64,000 bases of DNA from Burkholderia sp. OK233 (GTDB taxonomy: Bacteria > Pseudomonadota > Gammaproteobacteria > Burkholderiales > Burkholderiaceae), in the NCBI RefSeq assembly GCF_900230185.1, contig NZ_OCSR01000002.1, positions 2,170,001 through 2,234,000 of the forward strand. The letters run 5' to 3'. The notes under the pieces were generated by a model, which saw nothing but the letters and a program-made list of their open reading frames with translations, was not told the DNA's origin and did not search any database. This document shows positions 17,204 to 25,469 of the stretch, piece by piece. Position 1 is the first letter of the stretch. Each line of letters starts with the position of its first letter. The translations under genes were made by a program, and so were the position numbers.

Positions 17204-18268
17204 ATGCCACGCCCGATCGTTGCACAGATTCATCCCGCCGCTGTCAGCCACAACCTCTCCATCGTCAAGCACCGGGCATCTCGATCACGGGCCTGGGCCG
17301 TGGTCAAAGCTAACGCATACGGACACGGAATCGATCGCGTTTTCCCGGCACTCGCGAATGCCGACGGTATCGCACTGCTCGATCTCGACGAAGCGGTCCG
17401 TGTGCGGCAGTTGGGTTGGACCAAGCCGATCCTTCTTCTGGAAGGTGTGTTCAAGCCAGGCGACGTGCAAATCGCCCAACAGTTCGATCTTTCCATGGCC
17501 GTGCATTGCCGTGAGCAACTTGATCTGTTGCGCCTGTCGTCGCATGCGCGCGTCAACGTGCATCTGAAGATGAACTCCGGAATGAACCGCCTCGGATTCC
17601 GGCCCGACGCCTACCGCGCCGCGTGGGAGCAGGCCAGTTCGATTGCGGCTATCGCGGACATCACGTTGATGAGCCATTTCGCGAATGCTGACGATGGTGA
17701 CGTGGCATGGCAGATGGATCGCTTCGATGCGGTGACTCAAGACCTACCGGGTCAACGAAGCCTCGCGAATTCAGCGGCCGTACTGTGGCATCCCCAGGCG
17801 CATCGCGACTGGGTGCGGCCAGGTGTCGTGCTGTATGGCGGTTCGCCCACCGGTCAGTCGCGCCATATCGACGACGTGGGCTTGCGCGCTTCGATGACGC
17901 TCAGAAGTGAAGTAATCGGTGTGCAGTCATTGTCGGCGCAGGAAACGGTTGGCTATGGCCGTGCCTTCGCCGCGAATCGCGACATGCGCGTCGGCGTGGT
18001 CGCATGCGGGTATGCGGACGGATATCCCCGGCACGCATCGACGGGTACGCCAATCGCTATCGACGGCGTCATGACGCAGGTGGTGGGCCGTGTTTCGATG
18101 GACATGCTTACTGTCGATCTGACACCGTGCCCGCATGCGCAGATTGGCTCGAAGGTCGAACTGTGGGGCGAACAGGTCAAGATCGATGACGTCGCTCACG
18201 CTTCGGGGACGATCGGGTATGAACTGATGTGCGCTTTGGCAAAACGGGTGCCGGTAGAAGTCGCCTGA
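17204..18268 (+). CDS. alr: Alanine racemase
   Basis: 354 residues, a fold-type III PLP enzyme that interconverts L- and D-alanine for peptidoglycan. PLP-lysine is Lys35 in VVKANAYGHG; the second catalytic base Tyr is in TVGYGRAFAAN. Further motifs are HLKMNSGMNRLGF and GRVSMDMLTVDLT. Length is normal for the family. It follows the TonB-receptor relic on the opposite strand. Whether it is the biosynthetic (alr) or catabolic (dadX) copy cannot be told; a dadA relic lies 6 kb upstream but is not adjacent. Confidence 0.95.
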   Translation: MPRPIVAQIHPAAVSHNLSIVKHRASRSRAWAVVKANAYGHGIDRVFPALANADGIALLDLDEAVRVRQLGWTKPILLLEGVFKPGDVQIAQQFDLSMAVHCREQLDLLRLSSHARVNVHLKMNSGMNRLGFRPDAYRAAWEQASSIAAIADITLMSHFANADDGDVAWQMDRFDAVTQDLPGQRSLANSAAVLWHPQAHRDWVRPGVVLYGGSPTGQSRHIDDVGLRASMTLRSEVIGVQSLSAQETVGYGRAFAANRDMRVGVVACGYADGYPRHASTGTPIAIDGVMTQVVGRVSMDMLTVDLTPCPHAQIGSKVELWGEQVKIDDVAHASGTIGYELMCALAKRVPVEVA

Positions 18269-18475
18269 ATGACCGCCTTTCTCGCCGGAGCGTGAGGTAA
18301 TCCGCCAGGGGTTACTCGCGTCTTCAGGCGAGAGGCGGCCCCACATTGCCCGTCACACAGGCGTTATGGTGTCTAATGAAGCGGCGCAATTGCGTTGTAA
18401 CGGACGTTTTGTGTTTACGTAATAATTGCGAGGTGTGTCCGATTCGACCCATTAACCATTAAAAATGCGTAGGTC

Positions 18476-20410
18476 ATGGCTTTCAGCGAACCAAGGTCTC
18501 CATTTTTCAAATGGGTGGTGTCCTCCGCTCAGAACCTGAGCGCTGACAATCGGCAAATATTGCTTGCCAACCTGTTCACCCGAACCGCATCGATTGTCTT
18601 TGCGTCGATCTGCGAAATCAGTGTCTGCGCAACCGCCTACTACCTATATCCGAGGGCCCTTTACGCGTGGTGGGGCAGCGCCGTGGTCGCGCTGTTGATG
18701 ACGCGTCTCGCGTTGATCTGGCTGTGCTGCGAGCGCAGTGCCCGCAACCTGCCAACCCCTACCTCAGCTTTTCTTTTTGCCAGTCTTCTCTGGGCGGCCC
18801 TGTTTGGCTTTGGCACCTTTTTGTGCAATACCAGCGGAAATCAGACACTTTTTCTGCTCGGCAACGTTTGCGCCGTGGGTGTGATCGGCGGATTAGCCGG
18901 ACGCAACGCTGGCACACCCAGGCTGGTGCTTCTCCAGATTACGTTCATTCTCGGGCTGTTGGGTTGGGGTGCGGCGCTTTCTCCCGGCTCCGGCAAGCTC
19001 GTGCTGCTGTTTCAGGCGCCGTTTTGCGCGGCGGGTTTCTTTACCGTGGCGTTGCGCAGCAATCGCGACACCGTTGCGTTACTGCTGGCGCGCGAAAGCA
19101 GTCATCGGCTGGCTCACCAGGACAGTCTCACTGGCCTGCCTAACCGCGCCCGCATTACCGAGCTTCTGCTGGAACGCACTGCGGCAGGCTCGTTACGGCT
19201 GAACCATCGATTCGCGGTTCTACTGATCGACCTCGACGGCTTCAAGGCGATCAATGACAGCCTGGGTCACGCCGCCGGCGATCAGATCCTCCAGGAAGCC
19301 GCGATTCGATTGCGTGAAGTACTGCCGGCCGGCGATCTGGTGGGACGCCTGGCCGGCGACGAGTTTGTCGCCATTACCGACGGCACGGCGTTGACCCGCG
19401 ACGTCCATTTGCTGGCAGACCGTATCGTCAAAACGCTGGCGCGTCCTTTCATTCTCAGCGAGGCGTTGGTGCATATCGGTGCGAGCGTGGGCGTCTCGCT
19501 CTATCCGGAGCACGCCAAGACAGGACCGCAATTGCTGATCTGCGCGGACCGCGCGTTGTACGCCGTCAAACGCAGTGGCAAAAGCGCCTTCTCTATTTTC
19601 GACGCCGTCAGACACGCATCCGATGAAAGTTTGAGCCTCCTGCGAAGCGATCTGGAAGGCGCGATGCAGACTTACAGCGATTTGCGCATGGAGTACCAGC
19701 CGATCGTCGATCTCGCCGACGATACGATTTCCGGCCGCGAGGCGCTGCTTCGCTGGACGCATCCGATGCGTGGCGAGCTTTCTCCCTCCGCATTTATTCC
19801 TACCGCCGAACGGACGGGCCTTATCCTCGCACTCGGCGAGTGGGCGCTGCTGCAATCCTGCACGGAAGCTGTCACTTGGCGTGACGCAGTGAGCGTCGCT
19901 GTGAATGTTTCGCCGGTGCAATTGCGGGAGGAATCGTTCGCGTCGACGGTTGCTGCAATCCTCGGCAAGACGGGATTGCCGCCGGCGCGCCTGAATATCG
20001 AAGTCACGGAAACGGTATTGTTGAGCGATGATATCGTCACCCGGCACAACGTCGAGAAGCTTCGTGCATTGGGAATCGGCCTCGCGCTCGACGATTTCGG
20101 AACCGGATTCTCAACCATGTCGACGCTTGTGCGCTTCTCATTCGACAAGCTCAAGATCGACAGTTCGTTCGTGAAGGAGTCCGTGCATCGACGCGAATCC
20201 GCGGCCGTGGTTCGCGGGATTGTGGCTTTGGCACGAGAAATCGGCATGCCCACCACGGCGGAAGGCATTGAGACGCAGGAGCAGTTGAATTTCGTGCGCG
20301 TTTGCGGATGTACGCATGCTCAGGGTTTTCTTCTGGGAAAACCGGTCCGGGGTGAAGAGATCCCACACCTCGAAAAAAGACTCGCTGCGCATTCCGCGGA
20401 TAAGGAGTGA
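18476..20410 (+). CDS. GGDEF-EAL cyclic-di-GMP protein with membrane sensor
   Basis: 644 residues. Residues ~35-190 hold about five or six membrane spans acting as a sensor. The diguanylate cyclase domain (about 205-370) has the signature LAGDEF (AGDEF in place of GGDEF) and DSLTGLPNRA. The inhibitory RxxD site is not present at the usual place. The phosphodiesterase domain (about 390-635) retains EAL in GREALLRW, the metal residues in NIEVTETVLL and DDFGTG, and KIDSSFV. EAL activity looks complete, cyclase activity possible. Such proteins tune the sessile/motile switch; the exopolysaccharide locus follows 0.5 kb downstream. Confidence 0.93.
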   Translation: MAFSEPRSPFFKWVVSSAQNLSADNRQILLANLFTRTASIVFASICEISVCATAYYLYPRALYAWWGSAVVALLMTRLALIWLCCERSARNLPTPTSAFLFASLLWAALFGFGTFLCNTSGNQTLFLLGNVCAVGVIGGLAGRNAGTPRLVLLQITFILGLLGWGAALSPGSGKLVLLFQAPFCAAGFFTVALRSNRDTVALLLARESSHRLAHQDSLTGLPNRARITELLLERTAAGSLRLNHRFAVLLIDLDGFKAINDSLGHAAGDQILQEAAIRLREVLPAGDLVGRLAGDEFVAITDGTALTRDVHLLADRIVKTLARPFILSEALVHIGASVGVSLYPEHAKTGPQLLICADRALYAVKRSGKSAFSIFDAVRHASDESLSLLRSDLEGAMQTYSDLRMEYQPIVDLADDTISGREALLRWTHPMRGELSPSAFIPTAERTGLILALGEWALLQSCTEAVTWRDAVSVAVNVSPVQLREESFASTVAAILGKTGLPPARLNIEVTETVLLSDDIVTRHNVEKLRALGIGLALDDFGTGFSTMSTLVRFSFDKLKIDSSFVKESVHRRESAAVVRGIVALAREIGMPTTAEGIETQEQLNFVRVCGCTHAQGFLLGKPVRGEEIPHLEKRLAAHSADKE

Positions 20411-20968
20411 TAGTCTTTTCCGACCGACATGCGGTCGAGTCGGGAATCAATCTCTTTGATACCCCGAACATGCACTCGCAAGTTTCGAGCGATGAAATCA
20501 CCAGGTTCAACGTGTGACAGCTCGCTGCCTTCGCGTGGGACCGCTCATCAAATGTCCGACGAAAAGACTGTTGGCACTCCTGGTATCAAATGTTAAAACG
20601 TTTAGGAGTCGGCAATGGTCGGCGCTCTTCGAGCGAACTGCCGATTTGAAAGACATGTATCTTTTTTGACCTGGTACGTTCATATTTCTCGAGATATTCC
20701 TCTTCAATCTCGGCAACACTCCGGCTCAAAACCCCATCGCTGCGAACGTGTCGTGATCCGACTGTACGATGGCGTCTGCGCGCGCTATTGAAGTATTCGG
20801 CGCGCGGTATGGGGTGTTACCCTCCTCTTGAAGTCACAGCGATGCTGGCGGTGCTTATCGCAACAGCCCTCGCGTTCTATACCAAACCGGATTTGAAATC
20901 GAAAGACGCCGCGTACGTGCTGCACGTTGGCATCGTGTCATATGGTGCCCGCATTTCAAGGAGTTTGC
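20411..20968. other. Long leader region upstream of the exopolysaccharide genes
   Basis: About 560 bases with no convincing gene. A short frame from 20788 encodes a hydrophobic stretch (MLAVLIATALAFYTKP) but then overlaps the sugar transferase gene out of frame and is not supported. The stretch is AT-richer than its neighbours and likely holds the promoter and leader of the glycan genes. Confidence 0.4.
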
Positions 20969-21697
20969 ATGTCCGATTCCCAAGTCCGCACGGATCCGAA
21001 GTTGGGAGACGCGTGCCTCGACGTAACCTCGCAGCTGGGCGCCCCCGATGACACCGTTCCAAAGAACGCGAATTTTTTCTCTGGGTGGTGGGGGGATTTT
21101 TTAAAGAGGACGGTTGACGTCTGCGGGGCTTCCACGTTGCTTGTCGTATTGTTTCCGATTCTGATTGTCATCGCGATCGCTGTCATGAGCGACCGGGGTA
21201 GTGTCGTGTTCGGGCATCCGAGAATTGGTCGGGGAGGCAGGACTTTTCTGTGTCTGAAATTCCGCTCGATGGTCAGGAACGCAGATCAGGTACTGGAAAA
21301 ACTGCTGGCCACCGATCCGCAGGCTCGTGAGGAATGGAACCGTGATTTCAAGCTTAAAAACGATATTCGCATCACACCGATAGGACGCATTCTGAGACGA
21401 ACGAGCCTTGATGAACTTCCCCAGCTTTGGAATGTGTTGCGTGGCGATATGAGCCTCGTGGGGCCGCGTCCGGTTGTCCGCCAGGAACTGGCACGGTACG
21501 GACCCGATGTGAGTTATTACCTGATGCTGAAGCCCGGAATCACAGGTCTGTGGCAGATCAGCGGTAGAAACAACGTAGATTATCCGACCCGCGTTTCACT
21601 CGACGTTTGTTATGCCATGAACCGTTCGCTGGTGCTCGACGTCACGATTCTGTTGAAGACCGTCAAAGTCGTGCTGGAAAAAGACGGGGCGTACTAA
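20969..21697 (+). CDS. Initiating sugar transferase (undecaprenyl-phosphate hexose-1-P transferase)
   Basis: 242 residues of the bacterial sugar transferase family (ExoY/WbaP catalytic type). A membrane helix (LLVVLFPILIVIAIAVM) is followed by the catalytic domain: KFRSMVRNAD, GRILRRTSLDELPQLWNVL (catalytic DE pair), GDMSLVGPRPV, and PGITGLWQISGR. It moves a sugar phosphate from a nucleotide sugar onto undecaprenyl phosphate, the first step of a repeat-unit glycan. The ATG at 20969 follows AAGGAG by five bases; an upstream ATG at 20927 has no site. It lacks the long N-terminal multi-spanning region of WbaP. Confidence 0.92.
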   Translation: MSDSQVRTDPKLGDACLDVTSQLGAPDDTVPKNANFFSGWWGDFLKRTVDVCGASTLLVVLFPILIVIAIAVMSDRGSVVFGHPRIGRGGRTFLCLKFRSMVRNADQVLEKLLATDPQAREEWNRDFKLKNDIRITPIGRILRRTSLDELPQLWNVLRGDMSLVGPRPVVRQELARYGPDVSYYLMLKPGITGLWQISGRNNVDYPTRVSLDVCYAMNRSLVLDVTILLKTVKVVLEKDGAY

Positions 21698-21794
21698 GTC
21701 GTCCGCATTCAATCCATGTCTTCGGTTGCAGATCCCTTCGATTGGGTTTGACATGGTCTCCATGCTGTGTACTTCTTTGCAAACAAAATAAATC

Positions 21795-22901
21795 ATGAGA
21801 GTAGTCCACGTAATCGAATCGACTGCCACAGGAACGCTTGCGGTTGTATGCACGATCGCCAATCGTCTGGCTACGGAAGGACATGAAGTCCATGTGATCT
21901 ATTCCGCGAGAAATGAAACGCCACAGAATCTGCATGCCCTGTTTCACCCGGACGTCGTTTTGCTGAATCTACAAATGAAAGGGCCTTCGTTGGCGAGCAC
22001 ACTGCTGGGCTTGCGCCGGAAGCTTATCGAGCTGAAGCCCGACATTGTTCACCTGCACTCATCGTTCGCAGGATTTCTGGGCCGGCTATCTACATTGTTC
22101 TGCCTGACGTCAACAGCATTTCTATATAGCCCCCATTGCATTTCTTTCATTCGCCGGGATATCGGCCGTATGAAACGATATTGCTTCGCCGCGCTGGAAC
22201 TGTTGGCCTGCGTGAAGAGCTGCACCTATGTCGGTTGTTCGGAGAGCGAGTGCGCTGCAATCCAACGTTACCTCGGACGGCGTGCCGTGCTGATCGAAAA
22301 CGCGGCGGATCGAACTGTGACAGTGCGTCGCGATTGGAATTGGGATAAGGCGCGCTCGAAGACGACGCAACGGATTGTGACGGTCGGCGGCATTCGTGCG
22401 CAAAAAAATCCGCGGTTGTTTGCGGAGATTGCGCGCTCGTTTAACCGGGACGGCACCGAGTTCGTATGGATCGGCGACGGCGATCCCGATCTTAAAAGAG
22501 CGCTGGAGGAAGCGGGCGTGCACGTGACGGGATGGCTGGCGCGAACAGAAGTTATCGACGCTGTCGCACAGGCGGATATCTATTTGTCGACGGCCTCCTG
22601 GGAGGGCATGCCAATTTCCCTCATCGAGGCCATGACGCTCGGGACACCCGTGGTGGCGTCAGATTGCCCAGGAAACATCGATACCGTTCGTCATGGTTCG
22701 ACCGGTGCGATCTACCATTCCGCTCTGGAAGCCAGAATGCTTCTCAAAAGAATCATGGACGACGACGTCTTTCGAAACGCGCTAACGCGCCAGGCTCGCG
22801 AGGAAGCACGCGAGCGATTTAGCGAGGATCGCTTCTTTAACAACGTGGCGTTGCTCTATGCGACGCAATTAAAAGGTATCCGTCAGCGGGTGCCGGCCTG
22901 A
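21795..22901 (+). CDS. Glycosyltransferase family 4 protein
   Basis: 368 residues with the GT-B fold. The N-domain reads MRVVHVIESTATGTLAVV and IVHLHSSFAGFLG; the C-domain has TVGGIRAQKNPRLFAEI, FVWIGDGDPDLK and the nucleotide-sugar binding stretch STASWEGMPISLIEAMTLG with the conserved Glu residues. It should add a sugar to the lipid-linked repeat unit in the cytoplasm. No clear ribosome site precedes the ATG. It follows the initiating transferase by 97 bases and converges on the polymerase gene. Confidence 0.9.
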   Translation: MRVVHVIESTATGTLAVVCTIANRLATEGHEVHVIYSARNETPQNLHALFHPDVVLLNLQMKGPSLASTLLGLRRKLIELKPDIVHLHSSFAGFLGRLSTLFCLTSTAFLYSPHCISFIRRDIGRMKRYCFAALELLACVKSCTYVGCSESECAAIQRYLGRRAVLIENAADRTVTVRRDWNWDKARSKTTQRIVTVGGIRAQKNPRLFAEIARSFNRDGTEFVWIGDGDPDLKRALEEAGVHVTGWLARTEVIDAVAQADIYLSTASWEGMPISLIEAMTLGTPVVASDCPGNIDTVRHGSTGAIYHSALEARMLLKRIMDDDVFRNALTRQAREEARERFSEDRFFNNVALLYATQLKGIRQRVPA

Positions 22902-22958
22902 GCGTGCCGTGCAGGCCAGACATTCCCGACCTCAAAAAACCTTCACTGATTGAGACGT

Positions 22959-24053
22959 TCAGGTAAGGGCGAGAGCGGGCTCCTCTCCCTGCTCGCGAAG
23001 TGATTTCAGCCGGAGAACCAGATACATAATCATCGGCGACACCGGCGAAAGATGTCTGAGGAACGATCCATAGTCGGGCTCAAAAATGGCTTGGGTCGAG
23101 ATGAAGCAGACAAGAAAGCAGAAACACAGCTTCTCAAACCGGCCCACCGGAAATAGGGTTGAGGCCACGCGGTATCGAAGGAGGAGGAGGGCAAAAGTGC
23201 AAAAAACGCCGATGCCGCCGATCGTCTGCATGAGTGCGCCCGACATGATCAACCGCAGCGGCAAGATAAAGGTCGCAAGCGTTATCGCAACGTTTGCAAC
23301 GCCAACGAAGATTCCGTCGCCAGGAATGAACTGGACAATGATCGAGCCCACCTCGTTCGGATCTCTCCACTCATTGGCGTTCAGCCTCGCAAAATCCAGC
23401 GATTCGCCGTAGACCTTTGCGAACAGAAAGGCTACGACGATAAATAAACCGAGTGCGAAAAAAACCAGAGACGCCGGTTTCCTCAAGCCATTGGGTCCGA
23501 GATACAGGATTGTGGTTGCGACCAGCGTGATACCCCAGTAAGACCTGAAGAAAATGGCTACCAGTACTGCGGAAAATATAAAAGCGAGGATCACGGCTCG
23601 TGATGAACTAAAAATGAAGACAAACAGTACCAGCAGCGAGATGATCAACTCTTTCGACGGGACACCAATATAGACGGTCTGGTTGATGAGCCAGAAGACT
23701 ACCAGGAAGAACTCGAGGGGCTTCAATGAGCTGACGTTGGATCGCCAGATTGCAAAGAACAGGCCCAACGTCGAGGCGAGAAAGCCGATCAGCGATATGG
23801 AAAAGTTTCCAAGTCCAAAGAAGTTGAATACCCACGCGAGATTGTCGAAAGAGTCTCCAAAGGCACGAAACGCAGCGACGGTTTTCATGCGATCGAATAT
23901 CACAACCTCGTCAAACAGGAAGCGCGCCGGCAAGGAGGTCTCATGTGTCGCTGAGACTGCGTAGAGTGCGACAAACACGACGAACCAGACTGCGGCCGAA
24001 ACGCCGGCGCTCGCATTGGTACCGATCAGGCCAGGTATTTTTACAATGCGCAT
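22959..24053 (-). CDS. Wzy-like polysaccharide polymerase (multi-span membrane protein)
   Basis: 364 residues with about ten hydrophobic spans and a larger loop after the middle (SLDFARLNANEWRDPNEVGSI). Polymerases of Wzy-dependent glycans have low sequence conservation; this call rests on topology, size and position beside a flippase and a Wzc-like kinase. GAGGAGCGAAA precedes the ATG. It lies 81 bases downstream of the flippase gene in the same direction. It could instead be an unrelated polytopic protein or an O-antigen ligase. Confidence 0.65.
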   Translation of the reverse strand: MRIVKIPGLIGTNASAGVSAAVWFVVFVALYAVSATHETSLPARFLFDEVVIFDRMKTVAAFRAFGDSFDNLAWVFNFFGLGNFSISLIGFLASTLGLFFAIWRSNVSSLKPLEFFLVVFWLINQTVYIGVPSKELIISLLVLFVFIFSSSRAVILAFIFSAVLVAIFFRSYWGITLVATTILYLGPNGLRKPASLVFFALGLFIVVAFLFAKVYGESLDFARLNANEWRDPNEVGSIIVQFIPGDGIFVGVANVAITLATFILPLRLIMSGALMQTIGGIGVFCTFALLLLRYRVASTLFPVGRFEKLCFCFLVCFISTQAIFEPDYGSFLRHLSPVSPMIMYLVLRLKSLREQGEEPALALT

Positions 24054-24134
24054 TTTCGCTCCTCGAACGGCCGCACCGCTCGCCTTCCGGTTGTGCGTCC
24101 GTCTGCGGAATACCGATCGCAGGGCGGTAACGCT

Positions 24135-25394
24135 TCAGGCTCTGACATCACTGGCTCCCTCATTCGGGCCGGCGGCCAGGATGCGCTTTTCTTCCGGTCC
24201 TTTTCCTATCCTGATCGCCTGATAGGTACCGATGCTGGCAACAATTGCCCCCGAGATGCTGAGAAGGGACACTGTCTCCATGAAGCCGACGTTCAGAAAG
24301 TGGGCGGTGGCGAAGACCAGAAAGATGAGAGCGGCGTTCGTGGTTTGGATGATCAGGTCAATTTTCTGGTGATTCAGCACGATAAAGATCTGCGCCATGG
24401 AGCCGTAGATTGCCATTGCGAGGAAGTACGGAACGAGAATGAAGTACACCGACATCGAGGGTTTCCATTCGTCCCCCATCTTCAGCGTAATGATCAAACT
24501 CAACCCTGCATAGCACGCTGCAACAAGCGCGACACTGATGAACGTCAGCGTGACAAAAAATGTCTTCGACGGATTCTGCTCCCCACGTCTTCCTTTGCCG
24601 TCGAAAAAATCGATCAGGTCCCGGCGGAACACGGCGCCAAGGCTTTGCGATAACAGCGAGGCTGGGAAATAGCCCACGCGATAGGCCAAAGCGAAAATTC
24701 CGGCATCACGGTGATCAAAGATGAGCGGCATGACAATCGCCGACGCATAGATCACGAACGAATTCAGGGTGGTCGTGGGCAAGCCAAATTTTGCGTACTG
24801 TATCTGGATCGCTGAAAGGCGCATGAACCTGGCTGGGATTAGCCTCCGGGCGCGGAAAATGTAAATCGCGGCAGGCACCAACGTCGAAGTCAGGAAGATC
24901 CAGCTGTAAATGTTAAATACGTTGGTGCCCGCGCACGCCTTCTTTGAGAACGCCATCAGACAGACAAAATAGACCGCAAAAGCTGCGTTCGGAAAAAACC
25001 TGATGGTTGCGATTTTTGTATACTTTCTTTCGCTGGTGAGCGCTGCGCACAAGGCTTGCTGCAGAAATACGCCTAGCGCCAGCGCGATCGCCGGTGCGTA
25101 TTCTTGCCGGCCGCCAAGCATCGCTGCCACGACAAGCGCCAGTCCGATTGCAAGAGCGATGACACTGGAACTGACCATCGCGCGGACGGCAAGCGCCTTC
25201 TCCGACGCCATGCACGCAACCTCCAGGCGCAAACCGATCACCGATCCGATGAAGAGCCCGCTGGCAGTGAGCTGGCTGAAGTAGCCAAGATCCGTCGGAC
25301 CGCAATACTTCCCAATCAATAGTATTGAAACAAAATTCAGTGCCTGGCTTAATACAACACCAACGACACTGACGAACGAGTGCTTGATATTCAC
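24135..25394 (-). CDS. Wzx-like polysaccharide flippase
   Basis: 419 residues, about 12 membrane spans, of the polysaccharide transporter (MATE/MOP) superfamily. The N-terminus VVGVVLSQALNFVSILLIGKYCGPTDLG, read across its length, and the mid part AYRVGYFPASLLSQSLGAVFRRD are typical. It moves the lipid-linked repeat unit to the periplasmic face. The frame opens with GTG at 25394 without a strong site. It lies 75 bases downstream of the kinase gene and before the Wzy-like gene. Confidence 0.85.
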   Translation of the reverse strand: MNIKHSFVSVVGVVLSQALNFVSILLIGKYCGPTDLGYFSQLTASGLFIGSVIGLRLEVACMASEKALAVRAMVSSSVIALAIGLALVVAAMLGGRQEYAPAIALALGVFLQQALCAALTSERKYTKIATIRFFPNAAFAVYFVCLMAFSKKACAGTNVFNIYSWIFLTSTLVPAAIYIFRARRLIPARFMRLSAIQIQYAKFGLPTTTLNSFVIYASAIVMPLIFDHRDAGIFALAYRVGYFPASLLSQSLGAVFRRDLIDFFDGKGRRGEQNPSKTFFVTLTFISVALVAACYAGLSLIITLKMGDEWKPSMSVYFILVPYFLAMAIYGSMAQIFIVLNHQKIDLIIQTTNAALIFLVFATAHFLNVGFMETVSLLSISGAIVASIGTYQAIRIGKGPEEKRILAAGPNEGASDVRA

Positions 25395-25469
25395 AGTTGT
25401 ATTTGCGTCGGAAGCCGGTTGGAATTTTCAGCGATCTTTACGGCGGTGGTTCCTCGTTTCAAGATCAGG

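Noticed and set aside
20788..21051. Short frame with a hydrophobic stretch before the sugar transferase
   Set aside because: Starts at a non-ATG codon, overlaps the transferase out of frame and has a basic nonsense tail.
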